Counted from the first letter of the stretch, positions 33,867-45,134 are shown. The stretch is DNA of 64,000 bases from Orientallactaga sibirica (GCA_036365145.1 JAEOAD010002183.1:3931501-3995500); one strand, 5' to 3'. Made by a program: numbers and translations. The notes: generated from the sequence alone by a model not told the origin.

Positions 33867-34032
33867 ATTTTTTTTTTCTGGTTTTGTTTTTCAAGTTAGT
33901 GTCTCACTTTAGCCCAGGCTGACCTGGAATTCTCTATGTAGTGATCTTCAGATTGGCCTTGAATTTATGGCAATCTTCCTACCTCTGCCTCCTGAGTGCT
34001 GGGATTAAAGGTGTGTGCCTCCACACCCAGCC
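33867..34032 (-). repeat. B1 SINE
   Basis: TTTTTCAAGTTAGTGTCTCAC to CTCCACACCCAGCC. Confidence 0.9.
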
Positions 34033-34035
34033 TTT

Positions 34036-34055
34036 TAAAAGCTTTATTTATGTAT

Positions 34056-34087
<32 letters not shown>

Positions 34088-34224
34088 TTTATTTATTTAT
34101 ATGTTTGGTGGGGAGGCTGGAAGCAGGTCATCCATCCAGCTTATGTGGATGGCTTGGGAACTGAACCTGGGCCAGTAGGTTTTGCAAGCAAGTGACTTTG
34201 ATAATTGGACCATCTTCTCAGCCA
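34036..34224 (-). repeat. Diverged tRNA-derived SINE with (TTTA)n
   Basis: (TTTA)n at 34044-34101, then degraded body and CCATCTTCTCAGCC. Confidence 0.75.
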
Positions 34225-34301
34225 TGAATATCTAATATTTTTTAATAAAGGCTATATTAAAGTAAAAGAACTCTTAAAAATAGCTAAAATATAGCACATA
34301 C

Positions 34302-34612
34302 CTTCCCTCCTTTCATGACGCCGATCATGTGACTGTGAAGTTCGGTCATGATCATGCCTCCCTTTCTCTCTCATTGGAGAGCGGTGTCTTGGAGGACTCT
34401 GCTTCCTCTGAGGAGAAGACAAACAATGTGATGGATAAGGAGAAGCAGAACGTCGCAAGGATGGAGTTAATGTCCGCTGATAGGAGGGTGAAGGAGTTCT
34501 TTTCCGACGAGGAGAAGGAGAATGTCTTTGAATAGATGATCCCGACTGTGACGATGATGAATGATGTCTAGAAGATATAGGAGAATGATGCTGTCCTGCT
34601 GGGGAAGAAGAT
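34302..34612 (-). CDS. Zc3h13: ZC3H13 exon, window exon 5 (SR/SP-rich)
   Basis: This 311-bp exon has acceptor CTCACAG and donor GTATGT, phase 2 in and phase 1 out. Its 103 complete codons are Ser/Arg/Pro/His-rich: SSSPAGQHHSPISSRHHSSS near the start, then SPSPRRKRTPSPSYQR, then RRSASPYPSH, ending in a His/Arg/Asp-rich stretch. Composition is that of an SR-type splicing-factor-like domain, consistent with the speckle localisation known for the family. Conservation with human is high. Confidence 0.95.
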
Positions 34613-34649
34613 CTGTGAGAGAAAACAACAATAAAAAACTTGCCAAAGA

Positions 34650-34868
34650 GCTCTTGATTCTAGAAATGGTTTAGTGGGTAAACTGCCTGCTGTGCAAGCA
34701 TGAAGAACTGAGTTTAGATCCCATGTAAAAGCCAGGCGTGGCACAGACCTAGAATCCCATAGCTAGGGAAGACACGATGATTCCTAGGGTTTGCTGGCTA
34801 GGTAGAGTAGCCACATCAGTGAACTCCAGGATTACAATAGCAAAGAGAGAAATCCTGTCTCGAAAAAT
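34650..34868 (+). repeat. B4-type composite SINE, split by a B1
   Basis: GGTTTAGTGGGTAAACTGCC head and AGAGAAATCCTGTCTCG; a possible tail resumes after the B1 at 35026-35120. Confidence 0.5.
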
Positions 34869-34878
34869 AAGTCAGAGA

Positions 34879-35025
34879 GCCAGGTGTGATGGCACATGCC
34901 TTTAATACCATCGATTGAGAGGCAGAGGTAGGAAGATTGCTCTAAGTTTGAGGTCACCCTAAGACTACACAGTGAATTTCAGGTAAGCCTTAGAGCAAGA
35001 CCCTACCTCAAAACACCAAAAAAAA
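34879..35025 (+). repeat. B1 SINE
   Basis: GCCAGGTGTGATGGCACATG to AAGACCCTACCTC. Confidence 0.9.
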
Positions 35026-35339
35026 GGAGAACAGCTGAGGTCAGTGGCTAAAGTCAACCTTGAGCACCATGTACATATATACACTCCTGTGCTCACATAC
35101 AAATCACACATACATATACAAAAAAATAAAAAAATAAAAAGGAAAAAGAAAGGAGCTGAGTACCAGCATTGTCTCTCTGCTTGCTGACTGCAGATACAAC
35201 ATGACCATCTGCTTTCCACTGCTGCTGCCACACTTTCCATGCCATGACTGATTCTACCAGCAAACTGAATCAAAACAACCCTACTTTCCTCATATGGCTT
35301 TTGTCAGGTACTCTGTCACACCAATAAGGAAAGCAACTA

Positions 35340-35870
35340 ATACAGGGAGGATGTACAGAAATTCAGAGCCTTTGTGCACAGCTATGGAAAGCAGTACAGA
35401 GGTTTTTAAAAAATGACATGACTCAGCAATTCTGGGCATACATCCAATGGAACTGAAAGCATAGTCTTGAGAATACTGGCAAACCCATAATTATTGCAGT
35501 AGTTTTCAAAATAAGCCAAAAGGTGAAAGCATCCCAAATTTCTTCTATTTATGAATGAATAAACAAATATGGCTTGCCATATAAAGTATTGTTATTTGGC
35601 CTTGAGAAAGAAGACTCTGCCACATGTTACAGTATGAATGAGCCCTAAGGATAATAAACTAAAATGAGCACAAAATGTTGACTGATGTGATTCCACTTAT
35701 ATATCACACAATGAAGAATGATGGCTAACAGGGCGGGAGAAGGAAAGGAATCACCGTTTAATGAGTATAGTCCCAATTTTGCAAAATGAAAAAGTTCTGG
35801 ACATTTGTTTCACACCAATATTTATATACTGAATACTACACAATTATACATTGAAAAATGGTTTTGTTTA
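35340..35870 (+). mobile_element. LINE-1 3' end fragment
   Basis: Clear L1M 3'UTR features: GACTCAGCAATTCTGGGCAT, then GTGATTCCACTTATATATCA and a CACACCAATATTTATATACTG end. Antisense to Zc3h13. Confidence 0.65.
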
Positions 35871-35965
35871 TCCAGTAAAAAATTTTGACACTGATGTTAA
35901 TTATTTCTGATTCATCATGAGAACTATTAAACATAATGCATACAGTTGAAAATAAGATTAGAAAG

Positions 35966-36141
35966 CCAGGCACGGTGGCACATGCCTTTAATCCCAACAC
36001 TGGGGAGGCAGAAGTAGGAGGATCACTGTGACTTTGAGGCCACACTGAGATGACATAGTGAATTCCAGGTCAGCCTGAACTACAGTGAAACCTACCTCGA
36101 AAAACAAAACAAAGCAAAACAAAACAAAAAAAAAAAGAAAA
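35966..36141 (+). repeat. B1 SINE
   Basis: GCCAGGCACGGTGGCACATG; AAAATAAGATTA duplication. Confidence 0.95.
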
Positions 36142-36166
36142 AAGAAAATAAGATTAAAAAAAGCCT

Positions 36167-36330
36167 GGCCAGGAGTGGTGGCACATGTCTTTAATCCCAG
36201 CACTTGGGAGGCAGAGGTAGGAGGATCGCCATGAGTTTGAGGCCCAGGTCAGCCTGGGCTAGAGTGAGACCGTATCCCCCAAACAAACAAACAAACAAAC
36301 AAACAAACAAACAAACAAACAAACAAAAAA
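36167..36330 (+). repeat. B1 SINE with (AAAC)n tail
   Basis: GGCCAGGAGTGGTGGCACATG; pure (AAAC)n at 36281-36326. Confidence 0.95.
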
Positions 36331-36335
36331 GGCAA

Positions 36336-36572
36336 GAGCTGAAGAGAGAGCTCAAGAGTTAAAGGTATTTGCTTACAAAGCATGACAGCATGGATTCAAT
36401 TTCCCAGTACCCATGTAAACCAAATGCGCGAAGAGGCACATGCACTGGGAGTTTATTTGCAGTGGCTAGAGGCCCTGGAGCACCCATACTTTCTCTCACT
36501 CTGCCTGCTTCTTTCTTTCTGTCTCTGTCTCAAATGAATAAATAAATATATATTTTTTCATTTTAAAAAAAG
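36336..36572 (+). repeat. tRNA-derived SINE
   Basis: GAGCTGAAGAGAGAGCTCAAG; AATAAATAAATATAT tail; diverged. Confidence 0.9.
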
Positions 36573-36580
36573 CCATTCAC

Positions 36581-36749
36581 AGCCGGGCATGTTGGTGTAT
36601 GTTTTCAATCCCAGCACTTGGGAGGCAAAGGTAGGAAGATTGCCATGAGTTCAAAGCCAGCCTGCGAGTGAATTCCAGCAGCCTGGGCTAGAGCAAGACC
36701 CTATCCCCCCCCAAAAAAAAGAAAAAAAAAAAGAAAAAAAAGAAAAAAT
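36581..36749 (+). repeat. B1 SINE
   Basis: GCCGGGCATGTTGGTGTATG to AGCAAGACCCTATC. Confidence 0.9.
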
Positions 36750-36843
36750 AGTAAAAAGGTCATTCATTAGTGTCCACAAGCTTCTCCAAAGATAATCACA
36801 TAGAATCACATAGATTCCATAAGAGCAATACAGTTAAAAACAT

Positions 36844-37120
36844 ACCCAGTTTGACACTCCCCAGTACCCATGTCACGCTGGGCACAAAGTGTCTCATGTG
36901 TCTGTGAGCCCAACAAGCCCATGACAATGATGACAACAGGAGGTAGAACCAGGAGAATCTGAAGCTCTTGGGCCAGTTACAATGGTGTCCAATGGTAGCA
37001 GCAAGAGATTCTGTCTCAAAGAAGGGAAGAAGAGCAAGCACAGGCACCTTGAGGTTGTCCTCTGACCCCCACACACATTGCGGCACATGAGCACTTACCC
37101 ACAAACACACATATAAATAC
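36844..37120 (+). repeat. B4-type composite SINE
   Basis: GGAGGTAGAACCAGGAGAATC and the typical GAGGTTGTCCTCTGACCCCC end with ACACAC. Confidence 0.7.
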
Positions 37121-37152
37121 AAGTGTATGTACAACTGTACACCCCTACTTAC

Positions 37153-37350
37153 CTTGGCTTGTCTCTCTTCTCTCTTTGTCTTTCAAAATCCCGACCTCTG
37201 TCCTTTCCATCTCTTGGTTTTTCTTCTATTCTGTCTTTCACTTTATACTTCTCTTTGTATTTTTTCCCCAGAGCAATATCTTCTAGAATTGGAGGGGGTG
37301 GACTAGGTGTACGAGGTCCTTTCTTTTTACTTTGATTGCTCTTTGAATTT
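37153..37350 (-). CDS. Zc3h13: ZC3H13 exon, window exon 4
   Basis: This 198-bp exon is symmetric (phase 2 to phase 2), with acceptor CCTTCAG and the strong donor GTAAGT. It encodes about 66 residues containing NQSKKKGPRTPSPPPP, then EDIALGKKYKEKYKVKDRIE, then a basic RGRDFERQREKRDKP end. The KKKGPRTP motif recurs in window exon 10 (KKKRGPRTPP), an internal repeat also present in the human protein. Skipping this exon would keep the reading frame. Confidence 0.95.
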
Positions 37351-37427
37351 CTGAAGGTACACAAAGCTATAATTAGAGGTCTGCATGCAAACTGGCTATT
37401 TTTTAGGTGCTTTTAAAAAGGAACAAT

Positions 37428-37615
37428 GGGCTGAACAGATGGCTTAGTGGTTAAGGTACTTGCCTGCAAAGCCTAAAGACCCAGGTTCAATTCCCCAGAC
37501 CCATGTAAGCCAGATGTACAAGATGGTGCATGCACCTGGAGTTCATTTGAGGTGGCTAGAGGCCCGGGTGTGCCCATTCTATCTCTACATCTGCCTCATC
37601 TGTCTCTCTCAGGAA
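37428..37615 (+). repeat. tRNA-derived SINE
   Basis: GGGCTGAACAGATGGCTTAGTGG; lacks an A/T tail. Confidence 0.9.
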
Positions 37616-37884
37616 GCGAGAGAGGGCAACAACATTCTTTCCAGTCCATTTACTATGTTGTATAACACTAACCAATACTCGGGGGTGGGAGGGGGACCTT
37701 ATATTAAGGAGCAAAGCAATTTTTTATGAACACTGCTCATTATGATGTGATTTTAAAGGATAGGGTAGAAGACAGGAAATAATACTATTAAAACACTATA
37801 AAATAAAACAACTGCTGTAAGTTGCACTTTTTTTTTTTTTTAGCTCTTACAGAAATGTAGATTAAAAAAAAAAGTAAAATTCAC

Positions 37885-38020
37885 TAGCCATGGTGGTGCA
37901 TGGCATACTCAGGTAACTGAGGTGGGAGAATTATTGTGAGGTTAAGGCCAGCCTGGGGTGTACAGAGTATACCAGTTGAGCCAGGGCCATATAGCAAGAC
38001 CCTGCTCAACCCTGTCTCAT
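37885..38020 (+). repeat. Old B1-like SINE
   Basis: AGCCATGGTGGTGCATGGC to AGCAAGACCCTG; diverged. Confidence 0.65.
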
Positions 38021-38186
38021 TATTTTGCTAATTTCAATTTAAAAACAAAAAAAGTTTTATAAAATCAGTTGTCTCCATCTGTCAATTCAATGTCCTTAAA
38101 AATATATGCAATCTATGAATTTAATATTTATGTTTGCTCCTGTTTTTTAATATAAATATTTTTTTTGTGTAAGACATCTGGTCATG

Positions 38187-38219
38187 GTTTTTTTTTTTTT
38201 TTTTTTTTTTTTGAGTCAG

Positions 38220-38251
<32 letters not shown>

Positions 38252-38436
38252 AGAATGGGCGAGTCAGCAGCCTCTCAGCTGCTGTGAATGAACTCCAGGT
38301 GTGTGTGCCCCCCTGTGGGCAATTGTGGCATTGCACCCTTGCATCACTTTGCATCTGGCTAAACGTGGGACCTGGAGAATTGAACAGGCATTCTCAGGCT
38401 TAGCAGGCAGGTGCCTTAACCACTAAGCCATCTCTC
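38187..38436 (-). repeat. tRNA-derived SINE, long subfamily
   Basis: 26-nt T run, (GA)n, GGCATTGCACCCTTGCATCA; TGGTCATGG duplication. Confidence 0.95.
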
Positions 38437-38652
38437 CCATGGTCATGGGATTTTTAAGAAGCCCATTCTTTTCATACATATAGTGAGTTTCATTAGCACT
38501 TATGTCACATAACCTGAAGTTCTCTAATCCCAACATTCCTTAGACAGAATATTAGGATGGATAACATAGTCCTCAAAATTGCTGGTAAGATTTTAAAAAG
38601 AGAAATGTAAAAGCATTTGATCCATGGTTAGCGCTCAGAAAATTTAGATGAT

Positions 38653-38879
38653 TTTTCAATTTTTATTCTTATTTATTTGAGAGAGACAGAGAAGGGAAGA
38701 CAGACAGACAGAGAGAGAGAGAGAGAGAATGGGCACACCAGGGCTTCCAGCCACTGTAAACAAACTCCAAACACATGTGCCACCTCATGCGTGTGGTTTG
38801 TGTAGGTCCTGAGGAATCAAACCTAGGTCCTTAGGCCTTGCAGGCAAGTGCCTTAACCTTAAGCCATCTCTGCAGCCCA
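38653..38879 (-). repeat. tRNA-derived SINE
   Basis: Ends AAGCCATCTCTGCAGCCC; GAAA(A)TTTAGAT duplication. Confidence 0.95.
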
Positions 38880-39934
38880 TGGAAATTTAGATCTCTAAAT
38901 CCTTATCCCTATCTGTTATTAGACATAGGACCAACAGTTAAGCAAGTAATTATTAAATACGATAGCCAAATCTATTTTCATTCTTGCCATGTACTAACAA
39001 CCTAGTTAACCACAAATCTCAATGCATTTGATGAGATGACTCAAACTTCTTACGCACCTAGAAGATACATTAAATGCTTATATTTCTTAAGTGTTATCTG
39101 TTTTAAAGAGAAAATGGCCAACACCTATCATTTGTACTAAAAATTTAAAGATAAACATGACAAAGGAATCCTTGAGAGAAACTATCTACATTTCTGCATA
39201 TAACCAAGACTAGCTGGATATTTGCTAATTTTTTCTCTTGGTACAGTGCTAAACCATACTACCTGCACCTGAATTAAGTGTGGCTAAGTGACCAAGAGCT
39301 GGCCAAAAGTATATGATTGAAGCATCCAAATCTGCCTTTCCAAGGACTCTCCCAGACCACTCTTGTACACTATGGAGCTAAATGGGTGCAATACTCAGTT
39401 GCTTTCTGCGTATATTCCATTCTTTGTGTTTCTATGAAAACACAAACAAGGTCAGAAGTTGCAATGGAAAAAAAAGAGCACCTATTCAGAAATACTCATT
39501 TTGATTACATTTAAGTAAAAAATAAATTTCTGCTGTATTTAATCACCACCATTTTGGGAGTCAGCTGTTACTATACCACAATTATCCTAAAAACTAATGG
39601 TAGAACTTTATCATATTACCTTTAAAAACATGTGGTTGGAAAATAGTTATGTACTCTGAACTGCTTTCCAAAGAACCAACATTTGTTTTGAATATTTGAA
39701 ACCAAGAGTATTCAACATTTTTAGTAGTACAACATCCTACTTGTGATACACAGCCCACCTGTCTACATTTGTCATTTTCAAATCATCCCCCTAACAATTC
39801 ATTTTGAATAACTTTTGCTATATTTCACATTACTTGGCACAAGAAACCATGAAGATGACTTTGTCTAATAAAAATTAAGGTTAGAAATGTATATGGATAG
39901 AATAGATAATATATTTACAATCTTAAATCACACG

Positions 39935-40186
39935 GTGGGCTGAAGAGATGGCTTAGCAGTTAAGGGGCTTGCCTGTGAAGCCTAAGGACCCATGTTTGAC
40001 TCTCCATATCCCATGTAAGCCAGACATATAGAGGTGAGGCAAGCACAAGGTCGCACATGCCCACTAGGTGGTGCAAGTATCTGGGGTTTGATTGCAGTGG
40101 CTGAGACCCTGGTGTGTCAATTCTCTTTCAATCTCTCTGTATCCTGTTCTCTCTAAAAAATAAATTAAAATAAATAAAAACTTAAA
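39935..40186 (+). repeat. tRNA-derived SINE, third subfamily
   Basis: Body has GCACATGCCCACTAGGTGG absent from other copies. Confidence 0.9.
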
Positions 40187-40407
40187 ATGAAGTCATACCT
40201 TATCTCAAATTTCAGAAAGCTATCATACTAGATTTACCAATGAATGCCAAAGAAACATGGCAACTTTCTGGAATAAGTGTGACTTAATTTGTCAATAATT
40301 TAAACTTGTGTACTCAATACAATAATCTAGAAAGACCAAGCAATTTGATCACTTGTTATTTCAGTTGACTTACTAGCATTGGTTGAAATACCCTATTCAG
40401 TTTTTTT

Positions 40408-40646
40408 TAAGTACAACTTTTTAAAATATATTTTTAAAATTAAATTTATTTATTTGCAAGCAGAGAGAGAGAGAGAGGAGAGATACAGAGGGAGAATGGG
40501 CACACCAGGGCCTCTAGCCAATGGAAACGAACTCCAGATGCATGTGCCCCTTGTGCATGTGGCTTTCATGGGTCCTGAGGAATCGAACCTGGGTCCTCTG
40601 GCTTCATAGGCAAATGCTTTAACCGCTAAGCCATTTCTCCAGGCCC
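40408..40646 (-). repeat. tRNA-derived SINE
   Basis: Ends GCCATTTCTCCAGGCC; CCCTATT(C/T)AGTTTT duplication. Confidence 0.95.
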
Positions 40647-40734
40647 CCTATTTAGTTTTAACTGAAAATGTAATCCTGCATTTCAAATGTCTTCTAATAG
40701 CTTATAGTATGAGTCAGCAATAAAATTAAAAATT

Positions 40735-40815
40735 GATTATCTGGGGACTACAGTTTGGTGGTAGAGGAGTTGCCTAGCATGTGTAAAATCCTGTCTTCTA
40801 TCTCTAGCATCACAA
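40735..40815 (+). repeat. ID-like SINE remnant
   Basis: TTTGGTGGTAGAGGAGTTGCC, CTAGCATGTG, A run. Confidence 0.55.
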
Positions 40816-40877
40816 AAAAAGGTGATTTTTTGGACATACTATAAGCAATGTTAATTACATGAAGAAATGCTATACTT

Positions 40878-41025
40878 AAGCTGAACATGGTGGTACTAAC
40901 ATATGATCCCAGTACTTGGGAGCTTGGGAGGAGGTAGGAGAGGCAGGATCAAGGCCAATGTCAGATAAATAGTGAGTTACAGACTAGCCTGGACTACATG
41001 AAACAGTTTCAGGAGGGAAAAAAAA
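40878..41025 (+). repeat. Old B1-like SINE
   Basis: AGCTGAACATGGTGG to GACTAGCCTGGACTACATG. Confidence 0.7.
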
Positions 41026-41032
41026 AGCTATT

Positions 41033-41250
41033 CTTTTATTTTTATGTATTTATTTATTTGAGAGTGAGAGAAGGGGGGGGAGAGAGAGGGAGGGAGAGAA
41101 TGGGTGTGCCAAGGCTTCCAGCCACTGCAAACTAACTCCAGATGCATGCACCACCTTGTGCATCTGTCTTACATGGGTCCTGGTGGATTGAACCTGGGTC
41201 CTTTGGCTTTGCAGGCATGTGCCTTAACCTCTAAGCCATCTCTCCAGCCT
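41033..41250 (-). repeat. tRNA-derived SINE
   Basis: Ends AAGCCATCTCTCCAGCC; short ATTCTTA duplication. Confidence 0.95.
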
Positions 41251-41339
41251 GAAAACAGTTATTCTTATTTAGTGTTTCCTTATACTTTTAATACACTATA
41301 TATTTCCAGGACCTTCTGCTCTATTATGAAATAGGATGA

Positions 41340-41563
41340 GGGTTGGAGAGATGGCTTAGCAGAGTTAAGACACTTGCCTACAAAGCCTAAGGACCCATGT
41401 TCTATTCTCCAGATCCCACATTAGCCAGACGCACAAAGGTGAGGAATGCACAAGGTAGTACATGCCCACTAGGTGGCGCAAGCGTCTAGCATTCCAGTGC
41501 AATGGCTGAAGCCCTGGTGCACCAATTCTCTCTCTCACTCTCTCTCTCTAAACAACAACAAAA
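41340..41563 (+). repeat. tRNA-derived SINE, third subfamily
   Basis: TACATGCCCACTAGGTGGCGC block; tail AACAACAACAAAA. Confidence 0.9.
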
Positions 41564-41612
41564 GGGATGAGTTACTAATAAAGCAGTAAAGGAAAGGATA
41601 TCACATCAATTA

Positions 41613-41820
41613 ATGGTGTAGCTTAATTGGCAGAGATGCCTATCATGCACAAAGCCTTGAGCAGCATCACCAGTAATGCAAACCAAGCGTGGTGGCACAC
41701 ACCTATAAACTAGCATTGGGGGAGGTAAAAGCAAGAGGATCAGAAGTTCAAGATTATCTTCAACTACACAGTAAGTTCAAGTCCAGCCTGGAATACATGA
41801 GCCACTGTCTCACCCTTTCT
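41613..41820 (+). repeat. ID-B1 composite SINE
   Basis: ID-like GGCAGAGATGCCTATCATGC joined to B1-like AAGCGTGGTGGCACACACC. Confidence 0.65.
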
Positions 41821-42656
41821 CATGCATAAAAGAGATATGAAAAACAGGATAAAATTAACCCTTCATCTAAGCAGTTTTAAAACTTTCTAGGAAGAACTTA
41901 AATTTCAAAGACTTCATGAATAGAAAGGGTAAGAAAACAAAGGGCATTTCTAATTAACCAAATAAGTGAATGATTAAAGTTATTTAATTGGTAGCTTAGA
42001 GAAAAGAGCAAGTGGAAACAGCTCATATCAATCTTCATATGCCCTTGCAGTATTTCCTTGGATGCCAGGAATGAAGGGGAAGATCAAGTCAACTTCACTG
42101 AGGGCCTTATTAGAATGCAAAGCTCTATGCAAAGTAGGCACTGTAGGAGGACAGAAAAATGAACCATCAAGCTCCCAATTTTCAAGGAACTTAAACTTAA
42201 TAGAGGATGTAAAACGTAATTCATAGTTAAAATATAATACAAAAGGCAATTAATGTGAAAAAGGCATAAACAAAATCTGATAGGTACATAAGGGGAGCAG
42301 GAATTATATTTAGTTAGGAGAAAGGGGAAAATAGTGGGAAATCTAAAATTTAAACAAGACTACAGGATTGAGTATAAAACAGGGAAAACAAGAGAGAGAT
42401 TAAATAAAAATATTGACAAGACAAAAAGGTCCAAGTGTCAATGTCATTTTAAGGAATATGAATTTCATTCTTCAGAATGGAAAACCACTGAATATTTCAA
42501 AATTTCTAAAAAGATTTCTTTAATAGCATTTATAAAATAAATAGATAGGTTGTAGGTAACTGAATGAAGACATATAAGTCTGTTCAGAGTTGGATACTGT
42601 ATAATGTGGCCAGATGATATAATAACCCAGGCTAGTAGAATAACTGACATTTTAAA

Positions 42657-42829
42657 ATACTTCCTTTATTTACTTATTTAAGAGAGAGGGAGAATGGGTG
42701 TGCCAGGGCCTACAGCCACTGCAAAAGAACTCCAGATGCATGTGCCACCATCTGGCTTACATGGATCCTGGGGAGTTGAACCTGGGTTTGAAGGCAAGTG
42801 CCTTAACCACTAGGCCATCTCTCTAGCCC
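42657..42829 (-). repeat. tRNA-derived SINE, shortened
   Basis: Ends GGCCATCTCTCTAGCCC. Confidence 0.9.
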
Positions 42830-42949
42830 ACTGTATACAATTTATAATACCCAGAAACTGAAAAGAGAAAGACATGTGGATGTGTGGCATGAATACTGAT
42901 GTGTGTAAACTAAAGCTAAAGTTGTAAGATGTTAAGACCAAGATGTGGT

Positions 42950-43300
42950 TGGGGAGATAGCTCTGTGATAAAGCACTTGCCAACTTGCTGTTCAAGCTGC
43001 AGTACCAAATTTAATCCCTAGATGCCATATGAATACTGTGGTGGGCTTCTGCAATCTTAGCATGGTGCTGACCATGAAATGGGATGTGGAGATAGGATTA
43101 CCCAGAAGCTTATGGAACACAGCAAGAAAGATCAGAGCAAGAATCCAGAGGAGGAGCCCTACCTCAAGTGAGGTGAAGACCAACCTTAAAACGGTCCTCT
43201 GACATACATACATGCACTGTGGCACATGTGCACATCTGCAGTCACCAAGAATGAGCACACACTCACACATATAAGCATGCATAGACACATAAATAAGAGT
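42950..43300 (+). repeat. B4-type composite SINE
   Basis: GGGGAGATAGCTCTGTGATAA head, GGTCCTCTGACATACATAC end. Confidence 0.65.
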
Positions 43301-43654
43301 TAAAAAAACAAGTTAGACAAAAATCATACAATATACTTATGATCTAATGAAATAGATGAAAATAATACTATTTTGCCAAATGGTACACATTAACCAAAGT
43401 ATAATCACACAAACAAACATCAAAAGCACAAACTTCTAGAGTGAAAGGACCTGAACCACATGTGGATATGACACAGACAGCTGTCATGTTGTCTGCAACT
43501 TGTTGTTTTAGAAGAAAAACGTTTATACTAAATATGAAATGTATTAGAAGCACCTTATCTAATCAAATTGGTAATTTTATAATTAGTATTATTATTTTTA
43601 GCAACCCCTCAGAAAAAGGTATTTGTTTCTGGCACTACTCATGACCCTCCTGAC

Positions 43655-43812
43655 CTCTGCTGGTCTAACAAGGGAGAAGACACTGCAGATGTCTTCCTTT
43701 CTTTCTTGCTGGCTGAACAGGACTTGGGGCTTGATTTTCGTTTTGGAGATTTACTAGACTTCCTTAGAGAAGGTGATGGAGACAACTTTGATCTAATCAC
43801 CTCTGGTGAAAC
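43655..43812 (-). CDS. Zc3h13: ZC3H13 exon, window exon 3 (Ser/Pro/Lys-rich)
   Basis: This 158-bp exon runs from acceptor TTTTAACAG to donor GTCAGG, phase 0 in and phase 2 out. It encodes VSPEVIRSKLSPSPSLRKSS followed by Lys/Ser-rich sequence ending in SSPLLDQQR. The repeated SP dipeptides and basic clusters are typical of disordered nuclear proteins and could be sites for proline-directed kinases and nuclear import; that is inference. Only 557 bp of intron separates it from window exon 2. Confidence 0.95.
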
Positions 43813-44369
43813 CTGTTAAAATAATACAGTAGGTCAATTTAGAAACTCATTAATGCACGGTACAAAAGAATGCATGTATCATGAATGATTGCAACTAAAG
43901 CTGAAATACTACCCGGTTACCCCCCATGGCTATTAATCCATCTCCTGAACCTGCTTTGATCCTTGATAACTCAACTGTCCTAACATGTACAGTGCCAAGA
44001 AAGCATACTAAAGTTAAAAAATTTAAAAATCTTCCTAGAAAAATCATAAATTAAATCAAAGCAAGTATATATCTATAGTCTAGAAAAGTGAACAAGACAA
44101 TCTAGAAATAGCATGGACCTAAAACAAGTAGACAGAGTGAAAACTCAATTTATTAAGATGGTCATTCTAGGAAATGGAGTTTCAGCTTTGTTCAATACCA
44201 AAAACATTTCTTACTATCTAATAAAGTTAACAGACTGACACTATGGTTTATCTGATATACAGTGATCAATTAGTATCCTAGTATAAATGAAGATACAGCA
44301 AGCAACTGCTTTCTCTGGTCAATAGCCACCCTGATGTTAATGACATATTCACTATAATAAACAAGGTAC
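43813..44369 (-). other. Zc3h13: Intron between window exons 2 and 3 (557 bp)
   Basis: GTACCT donor and AACAG acceptor. Unique AT-rich sequence with no interspersed repeat. Confidence 0.9.
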
Positions 44370-44509
44370 CTCCTTTTGAATAATAATTTCTTCTCTCTTG
44401 TCCATATTTTCTTGTTCCAACTTCATTAGTTCCCTCTGTATTTTCTGACGCTTCATTTCCAATGACAACTCATGAACATAATCATAATTAATATCTCCGT
44501 TGTCAGAAT
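44370..44509 (-). CDS. Zc3h13: ZC3H13 exon, window exon 2 (coiled-coil segment)
   Basis: This 140-bp exon enters in phase 1 and leaves in phase 0, with donor GTACCT. Its 47 residues begin SDNGDINYDYVHELSLEM and continue as a charged helix rich in Lys, Gln, Glu and Leu, ending KREEIIIQKE. The heptad-like spacing of Leu, Met and Ile suggests a short coiled coil. The acceptor reads TCTTAAAG, an AAG rather than the usual CAG or TAG, and the frame requires this position. Homology to human ZC3H13 is nearly continuous. Confidence 0.95.
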
Positions 44510-44775
44510 CTTTAAGATAAGAATCCCATCGTTACAAACTATCATAATTATCTATACAAAATTATAGGCATTTCAACTAACTTTATACATATTTAGATCA
44601 CAAATTCTTTCATTAGAAACATACTTCTAAAATATAGAATTACTATGCATAATATCTATAAAGAACTAAAGTCATCCTAGTTGGTTTCTTTATAAAAAGC
44701 CAGTGTTAAGGTTTCTGTGCTTTCTGAAAGTGATCTGGCATTGTCTGAGGATGGGGCTTTTTGTTAAGAGATTTT

Positions 44776-44925
44776 TGATGTATTTTTTCCCAAGGTAGGG
44801 TCTCACTCTAGCCCAGGCTGACCTGGAATAACTCTATAGTCTCAGGCTGGCTTTGAATTCACAGCGATCCTCCTATCTTTGCCTCCCAAGTGCTGGCATT
44901 AAAGTCATGCACCACCATGCCTGGC
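44776..44925 (-). repeat. B1 SINE
   Basis: CCCAAGGTAGGGTCTCACTC to CACCACCATGCCTGGC. Confidence 0.9.
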
Positions 44926-44952
44926 ATTTATATATTTTTAACAGCTAGAATT

Positions 44953-45134
44953 AGGATTGGGGATATAGCTCAAGGTATGAGCAAGGCCATGACTTTGATC
45001 TTTAGCACTGAGAGAAAAAATTAAAAGCAAAATAAAAGGTTACAATCAAAACAGTCAGCTAAACAGTTAAGTATTAAAGATAATGAGCTGGAGAGATGCC
45101 TCAGTGAATAATGTGCTTGCTGGGCAAGGGTGAG
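44953..45134 (+). repeat. ID-like SINE remnants
   Basis: GGATTGGGGATATAGCTCAAGG, then a second head GAGCTGGAGAGATGCCTCAG at 45084. Confidence 0.5.

Larger units (their letters stand above)
32828..34301 (-). other. Zc3h13: Intron between window exons 5 and 6 (1.5 kb)
   Basis: GTATGT donor and TTACAG acceptor. The half nearest window exon 5 is filled by an ID-like remnant, two tRNA-derived SINEs and a B1; 32830-33310 is unremarkable. Confidence 0.9.
34613..37152 (-). other. Zc3h13: Intron between window exons 4 and 5 (2.5 kb)
   Basis: GTAAGT donor and TCACAG acceptor. Nearly all repeat: B4-type composites, four B1 copies, one tRNA-derived SINE and a LINE-1 3' end. Confidence 0.9.
37351..43654 (-). 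other. Zc3h13: Intron between window exons 3 and 4 (6.3 kb)
   Basis: GTCAGG donor and TTCAG acceptor. Contains tRNA-derived SINEs on both strands, B1 and ID/B4 remnants. No recognisable feature in 38900-39930, 41830-42650 and 43310-43640. Confidence 0.9.

Noticed and set aside
36281..36326. Regular short repeats that might suggest a CRISPR-like array, as in the AAAC, CAGA, AAAT and GA tracts
   Set aside because: They are microsatellites in SINE tails in a mammalian genome, without spacers.
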